Made by a program: the position numbers and the translations under genes. DNA of 64,000 bases from contig NZ_CP133269.1 of assembly GCF_030915525.1 (NCBI RefSeq), positions 1,327,001-1,391,000 on the forward strand. The letters are read 5' to 3'. Position 1 is the stretch's first letter, and each line of letters starts with the position of its first letter. This document shows positions 37,422 to 46,155 of this stretch, piece by piece. Source of the DNA: Neobacillus sp. PS2-9 (GTDB taxonomy: Bacteria > Bacillota > Bacilli > Bacillales > Cytobacillaceae). Below the pieces are notes generated by a model. It did no database searches, was not told where the DNA came from, and was given only the letters and a program-made list of their open reading frames with translations.

Positions 37422-39110
37422 GTGAAATTTATCATTGGATTTTTCATCCTATTATTAGCCTTATTTATAGTGGGATATTTAATAAAGAAAAAGTATTTTA
37501 AAGAAATGGATCGATTGGAAGCGTGGAAAATCGATATTATGAATCGTCCCATACTAGATGAAATGTCGAAAGTTAAACAGTTAAATATGACGGGTCAGAC
37601 TGAGGAGCTTTTTGAGCGTTGGCGTAGTCAGTGGGATGATGTGGTAACGGTTCAGCTTCCTGATTTAGAAGAAATGCTTTTTGATGCAGAAGAATATATA
37701 GATCGCTATAGATTCAAAAAGGCAAAAGAAGCCCAACAGGCGATTAATACGAAGCTAATGGAAACAGAGGAACAAATTAAAAAGGTACTAGAAGAGCTGC
37801 ATGAACTAGTGGGCAGTGAAGAAAAGAACAGAGTGGAAATTGAGGAACTTAAGGAACTTTATAGAGAATCAAAAAAAATGTTACTTGCTCATCGTCATAG
37901 TTTTGGTAAGTCTGAAAAGCACTTAGAAGCAAAACTAAATGAAGTGGCACAGAAGTTCCAGGAATTTGATGAAAAAACGGAGCTCGGTAATTATCTTGAA
38001 GCTCGAGAAGTAGTTTTACTTATTCATAGTCAGCTTGGAACAATCAAGAACCATATGGATTTAATTCCTCAGCTTTTAATTGAAAGTCAATCTCTTCTTC
38101 CAAATCAGCTAGCAGATTGTCTTGAGGGCTATCGAGAAATGACAGAGCAGGATTATCACTTAGAGCATTTAAATGTAACCACTGAAATACAACGCCTTGA
38201 AGAGAAAATTGCTGAAAATATTCGCTTGATTGAAACCACCGAAATTGAAAAAGCAGAAGAGGGCATTAAGGAAGTAAAGGATCGAATTGATATTCTTTTT
38301 GACCTCTTGGAAAAGGAAGTACACGCAAAACATTATGTCATGAAAAATAATAAGGTTGCTGCTGAACAACTTGCTTCTGCTCAAGAGGAAAATAAGAATC
38401 TTTCAAATGAATTAATTCATGTTCAAGCGAGCTATCAATTATCAGATAGTGATTTAGAGGTTCAAAATAATCTAGAAAAAGAACTTTCAACGGTGTATAA
38501 GCATTATGAAATTTTGGTTGAAAAGTTAAAGATGAATGAAACGGCTCAATCAGCGATTAGTGAAGAATTAAGTGAGTTAAAAGACCAACTGGATATGATA
38601 TGTGAAGGGCAGCAAGCTTTTGCCCAAAAACTTCAAGCCTTGAGAAAGGACGAACTTGAAGCAAGGGAAAAAATTAAGGAACTTACCAAGAAAGTAGCAG
38701 AAACTGTTCGTCTTGTTTCAAAGAGTAACGTTCCTGGGTTGCCTGAGGATTATAAATATTTAATAGAAGATACAAACGAAAGCATCAATAATGTCCGATA
38801 CCAACTTGAAGAAAAGCCTCTAAATATATCTGCTCTAAATCAGTATTTAGAAATTGCAGTACTGACAGTTGAAAAACTTGTAAATTCAACGATTGAGCTT
38901 ATTGAGAATGTCACTTTAGCTGAAAAAGCAATTCAATATGGAAATCGTTATCGTAGCCACCATCCATCAGTTGCTAAAGGATTAGCTGATGCTGAAACGG
39001 CATTCAGACAGTATGATTTTCAAGAAGCTTTAGAACAGGTAGCGGCATCTTTGGATGGGGTTGACCCTGATGCGTTAAAGAAGATAAAGGCTACAATTGA
39101 AATGGAATAA
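37422..39110 (+). CDS. ezrA: Septation ring formation regulator EzrA
   Basis: Negative regulator of Z-ring assembly, 562 residues from the GTG at 37422, the same length as I remember for B. subtilis EzrA. One N-terminal membrane segment (FIIGFFILLLALFIVGYLI) gives an N-out topology, followed by EzrA repeats of antiparallel coiled coil through the rest. The conserved QNR-like patch is near the C-terminus (GNRYRSHHP). GTG has AGGGGG seven bases upstream. An ATG 36 bases earlier would place charged residues before the membrane helix. Ends at a terminator. Confidence 0.93.
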   Translation: MKFIIGFFILLLALFIVGYLIKKKYFKEMDRLEAWKIDIMNRPILDEMSKVKQLNMTGQTEELFERWRSQWDDVVTVQLPDLEEMLFDAEEYIDRYRFKKAKEAQQAINTKLMETEEQIKKVLEELHELVGSEEKNRVEIEELKELYRESKKMLLAHRHSFGKSEKHLEAKLNEVAQKFQEFDEKTELGNYLEAREVVLLIHSQLGTIKNHMDLIPQLLIESQSLLPNQLADCLEGYREMTEQDYHLEHLNVTTEIQRLEEKIAENIRLIETTEIEKAEEGIKEVKDRIDILFDLLEKEVHAKHYVMKNNKVAAEQLASAQEENKNLSNELIHVQASYQLSDSDLEVQNNLEKELSTVYKHYEILVEKLKMNETAQSAISEELSELKDQLDMICEGQQAFAQKLQALRKDELEAREKIKELTKKVAETVRLVSKSNVPGLPEDYKYLIEDTNESINNVRYQLEEKPLNISALNQYLEIAVLTVEKLVNSTIELIENVTLAEKAIQYGNRYRSHHPSVAKGLADAETAFRQYDFQEALEQVAASLDGVDPDALKKIKATIEME

Positions 39111-39116
39111 AATGAT

Positions 39117-39149
39117 AAACCGATTTAGCAATAGCTAGGTCGGTTTTTT
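39117..39149 (+). terminator. Terminator after ezrA
   Basis: Stem AAACCGA / TCGGTTT enclosing TAGC/GCTA, then TTT. Confidence 0.75.
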
Positions 39150-39232
39150 GTATAATATTATTTTTCAAATGTTTCGGTTTTTATGTTAAGATTTTATTTT
39201 GTAAGTTCGTCTTCTTATGGAGGGGAAAGTTA

Positions 39233-40375
39233 GTGATTTATTTAGATAATAGTGCAACGACAAAGCCATATAAAGAGGTACTTGAATCTTATGTTACTGT
39301 TTCAAGTGAATATTTTGGAAATCCCTCTTCATTGCATGGATTGGGAATACAGGCAGAAAAGCTGTTAACTCATGCGAGGGAGCAAGTGGCAAAGCTTTTA
39401 ACTGTAGAACCTAATGAAATTTACTTTACTTCAGGTGGAACAGAAAGTAACAATATAGCGATAAAAGGTGCGGCATTATTAAATAAAAAAAGAGGTCGTC
39501 ACCTTATTACTACAAGTGTGGAGCACGCCTCTGTTCGTGCAGTTATGGAGCAGTTGGAACAGAATGGATTCGATATTACCTATCTCCCTGTCAATCCTCA
39601 GGGGAGGGTGAGTGTGGAAGATGTTGAAAAGGCCATTCGCAAGGACACCATCTTAATTTCGATTATGCACGTTAACAATGAAGTGGGTACAATTCAACCG
39701 ATTAAAGAGGTAGGAGAAATGTTGAAAAAATACCCAACCATCCTTTTTCATGTAGACGCTGTCCAAGGTGTGGGAAAGGTTCCTCTAGCTATTCACCAAA
39801 ACAGAATCGATCTTTGTTCCTTTTCTGCTCATAAATTTCATGGACTTAAAGGGACAGGTGCTCTTTTTATTCGAGAAGGGGCCAAGCTTGCCCCTTTATT
39901 ATCGGGTGGGAATCAGGAAAGGACTATTCGAAGCGGGACAGAAAATGTGGCAGGTGCTGTAGCAATGGCAAAAGCACTTCGGATGACCTTGATGAAAAGT
40001 GAAGCAGGTATAGCAAAAATGAAGACCATCCTGAGCATGCTAAGAACAGGGTTAACTAACATAGAGCAAGTAACTATTCATACTCCTGTAGAGAATGCAG
40101 CTCCACATATATTAAATATATCGTTAAAAGGATTGAAGTCTGAGGTATTAATTCATACCCTTGAGCAGGAAGAAATATTTGTTTCAACAACGAGTGCGTG
40201 TTCGTCAAAGAAGAAATCACCAAGTGGTACATTGCTTGCAATGGGTGTGCCAGAAGAGAAGGCAGACAGTGCGATTAGGATAAGCTTATCCTTTGAAAAT
40301 ACGCCTGAGGAGGCGCAAGTAGCGATTGAAGCTATAAATAAAGCTGCTAAACATATACGAAAGGTTATGAAATAA
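39233..40375 (+). CDS. nifZ: Cysteine desulfurase (NifS/IscS family, NifZ-like)
   Basis: PLP enzyme of 380 residues that removes sulfur from cysteine. PLP lysine in SFSAHKFHGLKGTG (about residue 204), TSGGTESNN (about 66), and the persulfide cysteine in TTSACSSKKKSP (about 327). It lies directly upstream of thiI with zero spacing, so it most likely delivers sulfur to ThiI for 4-thiouridine in tRNA, as reported for B. subtilis NifZ. GTG start with GGAGGGG upstream. Confidence 0.92.
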   Translation: MIYLDNSATTKPYKEVLESYVTVSSEYFGNPSSLHGLGIQAEKLLTHAREQVAKLLTVEPNEIYFTSGGTESNNIAIKGAALLNKKRGRHLITTSVEHASVRAVMEQLEQNGFDITYLPVNPQGRVSVEDVEKAIRKDTILISIMHVNNEVGTIQPIKEVGEMLKKYPTILFHVDAVQGVGKVPLAIHQNRIDLCSFSAHKFHGLKGTGALFIREGAKLAPLLSGGNQERTIRSGTENVAGAVAMAKALRMTLMKSEAGIAKMKTILSMLRTGLTNIEQVTIHTPVENAAPHILNISLKGLKSEVLIHTLEQEEIFVSTTSACSSKKKSPSGTLLAMGVPEEKADSAIRISLSFENTPEEAQVAIEAINKAAKHIRKVMK

Positions 40376-41587
40376 ATGAAATATGATCGTATACTCATAC
40401 GTTATGGAGAAATCTCAACCAAAGGACGGAATCGTCATAAATTTGTAGAAAAACTTAGAAGAAGTGTTGTTAATTCACTTACTTCCTTTCCAAATATTAA
40501 AGTTGAAGCAAGTCGCGACCGGATGTATGTCATTTTAAATGGTGAAGACGGAAAGGAAATAATTGAAAAGCTAAAGGGGATATTTGGGATTCAGTCCTTT
40601 AGTCCTGCGATTAAGGTAGAAAGAGATGTAGAAAACATCAAACAAACCACTTTGGAGCTAGTAAGTTCAATATTTCGTGCAGGGCAGACCTTTAAGGTTA
40701 CTCCTAAGCGTTCTGACAAGACCTTTGAATTGGACACAGACGGAATTAATCGAGTCATAGGGGCACATCTGCTAAAGAATATCCCAGGTCTCAAAGTGAA
40801 TGTGAAAGAACCCGATATCAATGTGAGAATCGAGGTTAGACAAGAAGCCGTTTATTTATCTTGTGAAACCATACAAGGTGCGGGGGGACTGCCGGTTAAA
40901 TCAGCTGGCAAAGCAATGCTGATGTTATCTGGTGGGATTGATAGTCCAGTTGCAGGTTATTTATCGATGAAACGGGGATTAGAAATTGAAGCTGTCCACT
41001 TTTTTAGTCCTCCGTTTACAAGTGAGAGATCAAAAGAGAAAGTAATCGATCTAACTAAAAAACTAGCGGAAATTTATGGATCGCTGACACTTCATATTGT
41101 GCCGTTTACAGAAATTCAGCAGGCCATTAAAGAGCAAGTTCCTGAAAACTATACTATGACTACGATGAGAAGAATGATGTTGCGTATTACGGATGAAATT
41201 CGAAAGCAACGAGAAGGTTTAGCGATTATTACCGGAGAAAGCCTAGGTCAGGTAGCTAGTCAGACGTTAGAAAGTATGTTTGCCATAAATGAAGTGACGA
41301 ATACCCCTATTTTACGTCCCTTGATTTCGATGGACAAAACCGATATTATAAAAATCGCGCAAGAAATAGATACTCTTGAGATTTCTAATCGGCCGTTTGA
41401 AGATTGCTGTACGATTTTTGTACCTGCTTCTCCAAAAACGAAGCCAAGAAGAGAAAAGGTCCATCGTTATGAAAGCTTTGTTGATTTTGAAAAACTGATT
41501 GAGGAAGCTGTACAAAAAATTGAAACTCTTAATATAACTACGGATGATGCTCATGATTTACACTCAGAGTTTAATGCATTATTCTAA
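40376..41587 (+). CDS. thiI: tRNA 4-thiouridine synthase ThiI
   Basis: Transfers sulfur to U8 of tRNA, 403 residues. N-terminal ferredoxin-like region, THUMP domain (about 60-165) and adenylating PP-loop MLSGGIDSPVAGYL (about 183). The C-terminal rhodanese domain of E. coli ThiI is absent, as in B. subtilis, where the paired desulfurase supplies the sulfur. The ATG directly follows the nifZ stop codon, so translation is probably coupled. Confidence 0.95.
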   Translation: MKYDRILIRYGEISTKGRNRHKFVEKLRRSVVNSLTSFPNIKVEASRDRMYVILNGEDGKEIIEKLKGIFGIQSFSPAIKVERDVENIKQTTLELVSSIFRAGQTFKVTPKRSDKTFELDTDGINRVIGAHLLKNIPGLKVNVKEPDINVRIEVRQEAVYLSCETIQGAGGLPVKSAGKAMLMLSGGIDSPVAGYLSMKRGLEIEAVHFFSPPFTSERSKEKVIDLTKKLAEIYGSLTLHIVPFTEIQQAIKEQVPENYTMTTMRRMMLRITDEIRKQREGLAIITGESLGQVASQTLESMFAINEVTNTPILRPLISMDKTDIIKIAQEIDTLEISNRPFEDCCTIFVPASPKTKPRREKVHRYESFVDFEKLIEEAVQKIETLNITTDDAHDLHSEFNALF

Positions 41588-41634
41588 TAAAGGAAATTAA
41601 GAATTTTTTGTGAACATTTACCATTTGTAAGATA

Positions 41635-41664
41635 GAATGAAGAACCTCACTTCTACACATTCTA
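41635..41664 (+). promoter_or_regulatory. Sigma-G promoter of the SASP gene
   Basis: GAATG, 18 bases, CATTCTA. This matches the sigma-G consensus (GHATR, 18, CATWMTA) at every defined position, as expected for a forespore-expressed spore protein. Confidence 0.78.
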
Positions 41665-41687
41665 TACTCACAAGGAGGTGATATCAC

Positions 41688-41894
41688 ATGGCTAGAAGCA
41701 ACAATTCTAATCAATTACTAGTTCCTGGTGTTGAGCAAGCTCTTGACCAAATGAAATACGAAATTGCTACTGAATTTGGAGTACAACTTGGTGCTGATAC
41801 TACTTCACGTGCTAACGGATCTGTTGGTGGTGAAATCACTAAGCGTTTAGTCGCTATGGCTGAACAACAATTAGGCGGCGGATTTGCTCGTTAA
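41688..41894 (+). CDS. sspA: Alpha/beta-type small acid-soluble spore protein
   Basis: DNA-binding spore protein, 68 residues, which coats and protects spore DNA from UV. The germination-protease site [11 protein letters not shown] and the DNA-binding [17 protein letters not shown] are both intact. ATG start with the very strong AAGGAGGTGAT seven bases upstream. It sits downstream of thiI as sspA does in B. subtilis and has its own promoter and terminator. The paralogue letter cannot be fixed from sequence alone. Confidence 0.95.
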   Translation: MARSNNSNQLLVPGVEQALDQMKYEIATEFGVQLGADTTSRANGSVGGEITKRLVAMAEQQLGGGFAR

Positions 41895-41917
41895 TCCAAA
41901 ACAAAATACGATGGCTA

Positions 41918-41950
41918 CAGAGAGTGGGATTTATCCCGCTCTCTTTTTTG
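41918..41950 (+). terminator. Terminator after sspA
   Basis: Stem AGAGAGTGGGA / TCCCGCTCTCT with a 4-base loop and T6. Confidence 0.88.
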
Positions 41951-42041
41951 TGGAAAATTACTCTTAAGGGAATAATAATTTTAAATTTTTAAATAATTTT
42001 GTATAATAAGGTTTGTGGGATATTTGTAAAGGGGGAGAACG

Positions 42042-43628
42042 ATGAAAAGGGAAGATTTGATTGCACCTGAAAAGTATAATCTTGTTTCTGAAGTAGAACG
42101 TTTTGCAAAAGATCCAAACAAAGTAGCATTGAAATGGGAAAGTGAGTTTGGGGAGACAAGGCAGGTTACATACGAGAATTTATTGAAGCAAGTAAATCAA
42201 GCAGGCAATGTTTTTATCGAAAATGGCTTAAAAAAAGGCGATGTTGTTCTTGTTATTGTACCGCGTCTCATTGAAGCCTACGTAGTCTATTTAGCTGCAT
42301 TAAAAGCAGGAATGGTTGTTATTCCAAGTTCTGAAATGTTAAGGGAAAAAGATTTGCAATACCGAATTACACATGGCGATGTGAAGGCGGTGGTCAGCTA
42401 TTATCCATATGTAGACCAATTTAAAAACATAAACGAAACACAACCAATTGTAAAGTTTACAATTGGGGCAGAGGAAGAGGGCTGGATTCATCTAGATGCA
42501 GAAATGAAACAGGCAAAAAATGATTTCCTACTTGCAGATACATTAAGAGATGATATGGCGTTTTTATCTTATACTTCTGGTACAACGGGAAATCCGAAAG
42601 GTGTTGTCCATACCCACGGTTGGGCGTTTGCTCATTTAAAGACCGCTGCACCAAAATGGCTTGCTATTGAAGAAGGGGATACCGTTTGGGCGACGGCAGG
42701 TCCTGGCTGGCAAAAGTGGATATGGAGTCCGTTTTTATCAGTACTTGGTTCAGGGGCAACGGGGTTAGTATATAACGGAAAATTCGAGCCAAAAAATTAT
42801 TTAAGCCTTTTGCAAAAATATGCAGTTAATGTATTATGCTGTACACCAACTGAGTACCGCTTAATGGCGAAGGTAGATAATTTAACTGATTATCAGTTAC
42901 CAAACCTTCATAGTGCGGTATCTGCTGGGGAGCCATTAAATCGTGAGGTTATTGATACGTTTAGGAAATATTTTAACGTTGAAGTTCGTGATGGTTATGG
43001 TCAAACGGAAAACACATTGCTTGTAGGTGTAACAAAAGGAATGGAATTGAAACCAGGATCAATGGGAAAACCAACGCCTGGAAATAGGGTGGAAATTATT
43101 AACGAAGAAGGCCAGGTGTGTGCCGTTGGAGAGGTTGGAGATATTGCTGTCCACGTAGAAACACCGGCATTATTTAAAAATTATTACAAAGATCCTGAAA
43201 GAACCGCTATGCAATTCCGTGGGGATTATTATGTAACGGGTGATAAAGCTAAAATGGATGAAGATGGATATTTCTGGTTTGAAGGACGCGGGGATGATAT
43301 TATTATAAGCTCTGGCTATACCATTGGACCATTCGAAGTAGAGGATGCTCTAGTTAAGCACCCATATGTTAAGGAATGCGCAGTGGTGGCTAGCCCAGAT
43401 GAAATTCGGGGATTCATTGTTAAAGCATTTGTTGTCTTAAAAGAGGATGTAGACCCTGCTGACCCAGAATTAACAAAAAACCTGCAGGAACATGTAAAAA
43501 CATTAACTGCACCATATAAATATCCTAGAAAAATCGAGTATTTAACTGAGCTTCCGAAAACGACTTCAGGAAAAATCCGTCGTATAGAGCTTAGGCAAAA
43601 AGAGTTTGCAGCGGCTAAACAGGTTTAA
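42042..43628 (+). CDS. ytcI: Acyl-CoA synthetase / acetate-CoA ligase-like (YtcI)
   Basis: AMP-forming ligase of 528 residues from the medium-chain acyl-CoA or acetyl-CoA synthetase branch. Adenylate motif SYTSGTTGNPKGVVHTH (about residue 175), YGQTENT, YYVTGDKAKMDEDGYFWFEGR and the catalytic lysine in KTTSGKIRR at residue 511. The acid substrate cannot be read from sequence. It is a paralogue of AcsA in this window, and AcuA might also acetylate its Lys511. ATG start with AGGGGGAG seven bases upstream. Confidence 0.88.
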   Translation: MKREDLIAPEKYNLVSEVERFAKDPNKVALKWESEFGETRQVTYENLLKQVNQAGNVFIENGLKKGDVVLVIVPRLIEAYVVYLAALKAGMVVIPSSEMLREKDLQYRITHGDVKAVVSYYPYVDQFKNINETQPIVKFTIGAEEEGWIHLDAEMKQAKNDFLLADTLRDDMAFLSYTSGTTGNPKGVVHTHGWAFAHLKTAAPKWLAIEEGDTVWATAGPGWQKWIWSPFLSVLGSGATGLVYNGKFEPKNYLSLLQKYAVNVLCCTPTEYRLMAKVDNLTDYQLPNLHSAVSAGEPLNREVIDTFRKYFNVEVRDGYGQTENTLLVGVTKGMELKPGSMGKPTPGNRVEIINEEGQVCAVGEVGDIAVHVETPALFKNYYKDPERTAMQFRGDYYVTGDKAKMDEDGYFWFEGRGDDIIISSGYTIGPFEVEDALVKHPYVKECAVVASPDEIRGFIVKAFVVLKEDVDPADPELTKNLQEHVKTLTAPYKYPRKIEYLTELPKTTSGKIRRIELRQKEFAAAKQV

Positions 43629-43635
43629 TGAAAAT

Positions 43636-43663
43636 AAAGCAGGCGGTGGCTACCGTCTGCTTT
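43636..43663 (+). terminator. Terminator after ytcI
   Basis: Perfect 12 bp stem AAAGCAGGCGGT... / ACCGTCTGCTTT (one wobble) with a 4-base loop, then ATTATTTT. Confidence 0.85.
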
Positions 43664-43674
43664 ATTATTTTCAA

Positions 43675-43856
43675 GGCGCTGTTAAACTTGCCTGTTGATT
43701 TCCGCTCCAGGCACGAGCGGTTCGTGGGTGTTTCGGCGAGCCTCCTCGGCGCTTGCGCCTGCGGGGTCTCCCCTGAACCATACTCCCACAGGAGTCTTCG
43801 TGCCTTCCGCTCCAATCAACAGGGTGTATAAATCAACACTGTTCTTTAACACAGCC
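43675..43856 (-). mobile_element. MITE family A, copy 4
   Basis: 182 bp, inverted relative to copies 1-3. Ends GGCGCTGTTAAAC and TTTAACACAGCC. Perfect 8 bp duplication ATTTTCAA (43667-43674 and 43857-43864). The covarying stem reads GGCACGA (43710-43716) and TCGTGCC (43798-43804). It lies just past the ytcI terminator. Confidence 0.93.
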
Positions 43857-43947
43857 ATTTTCAAGTCAAATTAATCCCCTATTTTAAGTTATTCGGGTTA
43901 TAATAGAGATTATTTCGATACTAGAAAGAATAGGGGCTCGAGAATAT

Positions 43948-44880
43948 ATGAAACGGACGGAACTTCAGCAGGGAGCCATCCATGCCGGCTTTTCCTATTT
44001 ACTTTGGGGATTATTGCCGATTTATTGGAAGTTTTTAGACCAGGTTAATGCACAGGAAATACTGGCGAACCGAGTATTTTGGTCATTTATTTTTATGATT
44101 GTAGTGTTGATTTTTACAAAAAAGTGGGAACTGTTTGTCCAAACGTTTAAAGGATTTGCTCAAAACAAAAAACAGCTGTATGCATTAACGATTGCTTCAC
44201 TACTAATAAGTGTCAATTGGTTTGTTTATATTTGGGCAGTTAATAGTGGGCATATGATTGAAGCGAGTTTAGGGTATTATATTAATCCACTTGTTAGCAT
44301 CTTATTAGGAATGGTGGTTTTGAAGGAGAAATTAACGATTTATCAATATATCTCCTTTGTTCTGGCTGCCGTTGGGGTTGTCATTTTAACAGTAGCCCAT
44401 GGTGCATTTCCTTGGATTGCAATTACCTTAGCTGTATCGTTTGGCTTGTATGGATTAGCAAAGAAACTGATTAATGTTGAATCTGCAGTGGGATTGACTT
44501 TAGAAACCATGGTGGTTGCCCCAATTGCTGCTATTTATATGATAATCTTATTTAGTCGTGGTGCGAATACTCTTTTCTCTTCAACTTTGGGAACGGATTT
44601 ACTTTTAATTGGAGCAGGAGTAGCAACCGCTGTGCCTTTGCTTTATTTTGCAAAAGGAGCTCAGAAAATCCCATTATCCCTATTAGGGTTTTTACAATAT
44701 ATTGCACCTACACTTACTTTGATTTTAGGTGTTTTTGTGTATAATGAACATTTCTCGAAGGTTCAGCTTTTGTCATTTATGTTCATTTGGTCAGCGTTAA
44801 CTATTTATTCGCTTTCTAAAACAAAGCTGATTTCGGAAAAGGGTTTGAAATGGCGGAGAGAAAAGAGAACAAGTATGTAA
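43948..44880 (+). CDS. rarD: EamA-family transporter RarD
   Basis: Integral membrane protein of 310 residues with about ten hydrophobic segments in two EamA halves. It opens with the RarD signature GFSYLLWGLLPIYWK and has NWFVYIWAVN and LGYYINPL. RarD proteins are predicted drug/metabolite exporters, with substrate unknown. ATG start with a poor Shine-Dalgarno (GGGGCTCGAG). It is bracketed by two MITE copies. Confidence 0.87.
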   Translation: MKRTELQQGAIHAGFSYLLWGLLPIYWKFLDQVNAQEILANRVFWSFIFMIVVLIFTKKWELFVQTFKGFAQNKKQLYALTIASLLISVNWFVYIWAVNSGHMIEASLGYYINPLVSILLGMVVLKEKLTIYQYISFVLAAVGVVILTVAHGAFPWIAITLAVSFGLYGLAKKLINVESAVGLTLETMVVAPIAAIYMIILFSRGANTLFSSTLGTDLLLIGAGVATAVPLLYFAKGAQKIPLSLLGFLQYIAPTLTLILGVFVYNEHFSKVQLLSFMFIWSALTIYSLSKTKLISEKGLKWRREKRTSM

Positions 44881-44887
44881 TATAAGG

Positions 44888-44920
44888 GGCAGACTCCATA
44901 TAAGATGAGTCTGCCTTTTA
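44888..44920 (+). terminator. Terminator after rarD
   Basis: Stem GGCAGACTC / GAGTCTGCC with a 10-base loop, then TTTTATTATTAT. The final AT-rich tract is the left target duplication of the next MITE. Confidence 0.82.
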
Positions 44921-44927
44921 TTATTAT

Positions 44928-45108
44928 GACCATGTTAAACTTGCCTGTTGATTTCCGCTCCAGGCGCGAGCGGTTCGTGGGCGTTTCGGCGAGCCTCCTC
45001 GGCGCATGCGCCTGCGGGGTCTCCCCTGAACCGTACTCCCACAGGAGTCTTCGCGCCTTCCGCTCCAATCAACAGGGTGTAAAATCAACACTGTTCTTTA
45101 ACACAGCT
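44928..45108 (-). mobile_element. MITE family A, copy 5
   Basis: 181 bp, same orientation as copy 4. The left end GACCATGTTAAAC has drifted and the right end is TTTAACACAGCT. Flanking 8-mers ATTATTAT (44920-44927) and ATAATTAT (45109-45116) agree at 7 of 8. The covarying stem is GGCGCGA (44963-44969) with TCGCGCC (45051-45057). The right duplication includes the stop codon of the NAD kinase gene, which stays intact. Confidence 0.9.
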
Positions 45109-45112
45109 ATAA

Positions 45113-45916
45113 TTATAAATAGGTTCTTTTTACTTTTTCCCAGAAGGAGTTGTCTTTTAGTTTTAATGTTTTTAGCTTTTTATCACTAATTTTTACTTGG
45201 ATTTTATCAACATGGCGGATGCTTAAGGCTTCGTTATCCATGCCCATGGTTGGATGATCATTTCCTTCAGAAATGACTTTAAGTGTCAGGGTACGCTCAC
45301 TTCCTAAAATAAAGGAAGCGCCGAGTGTCCGGTAACGATTGGTATTCACTGACGCAACCTCGCTTACCTGCATACAAGATAATAGAGGATCGACTACTGA
45401 ACCATTTACTGATTTATTATAGGCTGTACTTCCTGTTGGTGTTGCAACAATTAAACCATCTCCGCGAAAGGTTTCGAAATGTAATTGGTCGACAAATACA
45501 TCCAAAACAAGTGTTTTAATGATAGAAGATCGAATGCTGAACTCATTCAAACATGGGAACGTCCCTTGGCCATCAACAGTTACTTCAATGGTTGGATAGC
45601 GACGGACCTCAATATGTTCATTAGTTGTAATGGCTTCTATCATTTTTGAGGTATCACTGATTCGAAAATCACAATACATACTTAAACTATTTTTAGTGGA
45701 GATTCCCATATAAAGACAATCATCACGAAAGCCTGTTTTTCTAACAGCTTGCAGAAAGGTCCCATCATCGCCAATACTGGCAATAATATTCGCTTTCCGA
45801 TAATCATTTACCATGGTAAAACCGTAGCGGTCAGCCAATTCAAAAAGTGGAGCGGCTTTTGAAAGCATGTCTGCATCACGCTTATGATAAAAATAAATGT
45901 TACGTCTTAATTCCAT
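45113..45916 (-). CDS. nadK: NAD kinase (YtdI-like)
   Basis: ATP-dependent NAD kinase forming NADP, 267 residues. The phosphate-binding motif is ASIGDDGTFLQA (GDDGT in place of the usual GGDGT), then NEFSIRSS, DGLIVATPTGSTAYNKS and a C-terminal MGMDNEALSIRHVDKI. This is the second NAD kinase type in Bacillus (YtdI), which can also use polyphosphate or other NTPs in some species. ATG start with AAAGGAGGC ten bases upstream. Its stop codon is next to a MITE. Confidence 0.9.
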   Translation of the reverse strand: MELRRNIYFYHKRDADMLSKAAPLFELADRYGFTMVNDYRKANIIASIGDDGTFLQAVRKTGFRDDCLYMGISTKNSLSMYCDFRISDTSKMIEAITTNEHIEVRRYPTIEVTVDGQGTFPCLNEFSIRSSIIKTLVLDVFVDQLHFETFRGDGLIVATPTGSTAYNKSVNGSVVDPLLSCMQVSEVASVNTNRYRTLGASFILGSERTLTLKVISEGNDHPTMGMDNEALSIRHVDKIQVKISDKKLKTLKLKDNSFWEKVKRTYL

Positions 45917-46078
45917 AAATTGTGCCTCCTTTAAATGTTGGTGAAAATATTTATTATTAAAAATTAAACACTGATAAAATTAGGTTAGTCTGAAATTAGT
46001 TTAGCATTTTTTAGAGACATTATGAAAGCAGTTACAACCTATTAGATAAAAGAAAGAGGGGAAAAGAACATTGTAATG

Positions 46079-46113
46079 ACCTGTCAACAACAAGTTGGCA
46101 GGTTTATTTTTTT
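46079..46113 (+). terminator. Orphan terminator upstream of ytfI
   Basis: Stem ACCTGTCAAC / GTTGGCAGGT with a 5-base loop, then TTATTTTTTT. It lies between the divergent nadK and ytfI genes with no gene in front of it. Confidence 0.72.
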
Positions 46114-46155
46114 ACGATAAGCGAATAATAATAGGCTGAAAGGTGGTGAAGGAAT

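Noticed and set aside
43615..43815. Arg/Pro-rich reading frames across MITE copies (also 21638-21862 and 44805-45068), beginning MERKARRLLWEYGSG
   Set aside because: The same peptide recurs only because the repeat recurs. The frames span inverted repeats and gene ends, lack ribosome sites and have unusual composition. They are spurious ORFs that automatic annotation may call hypothetical proteins.
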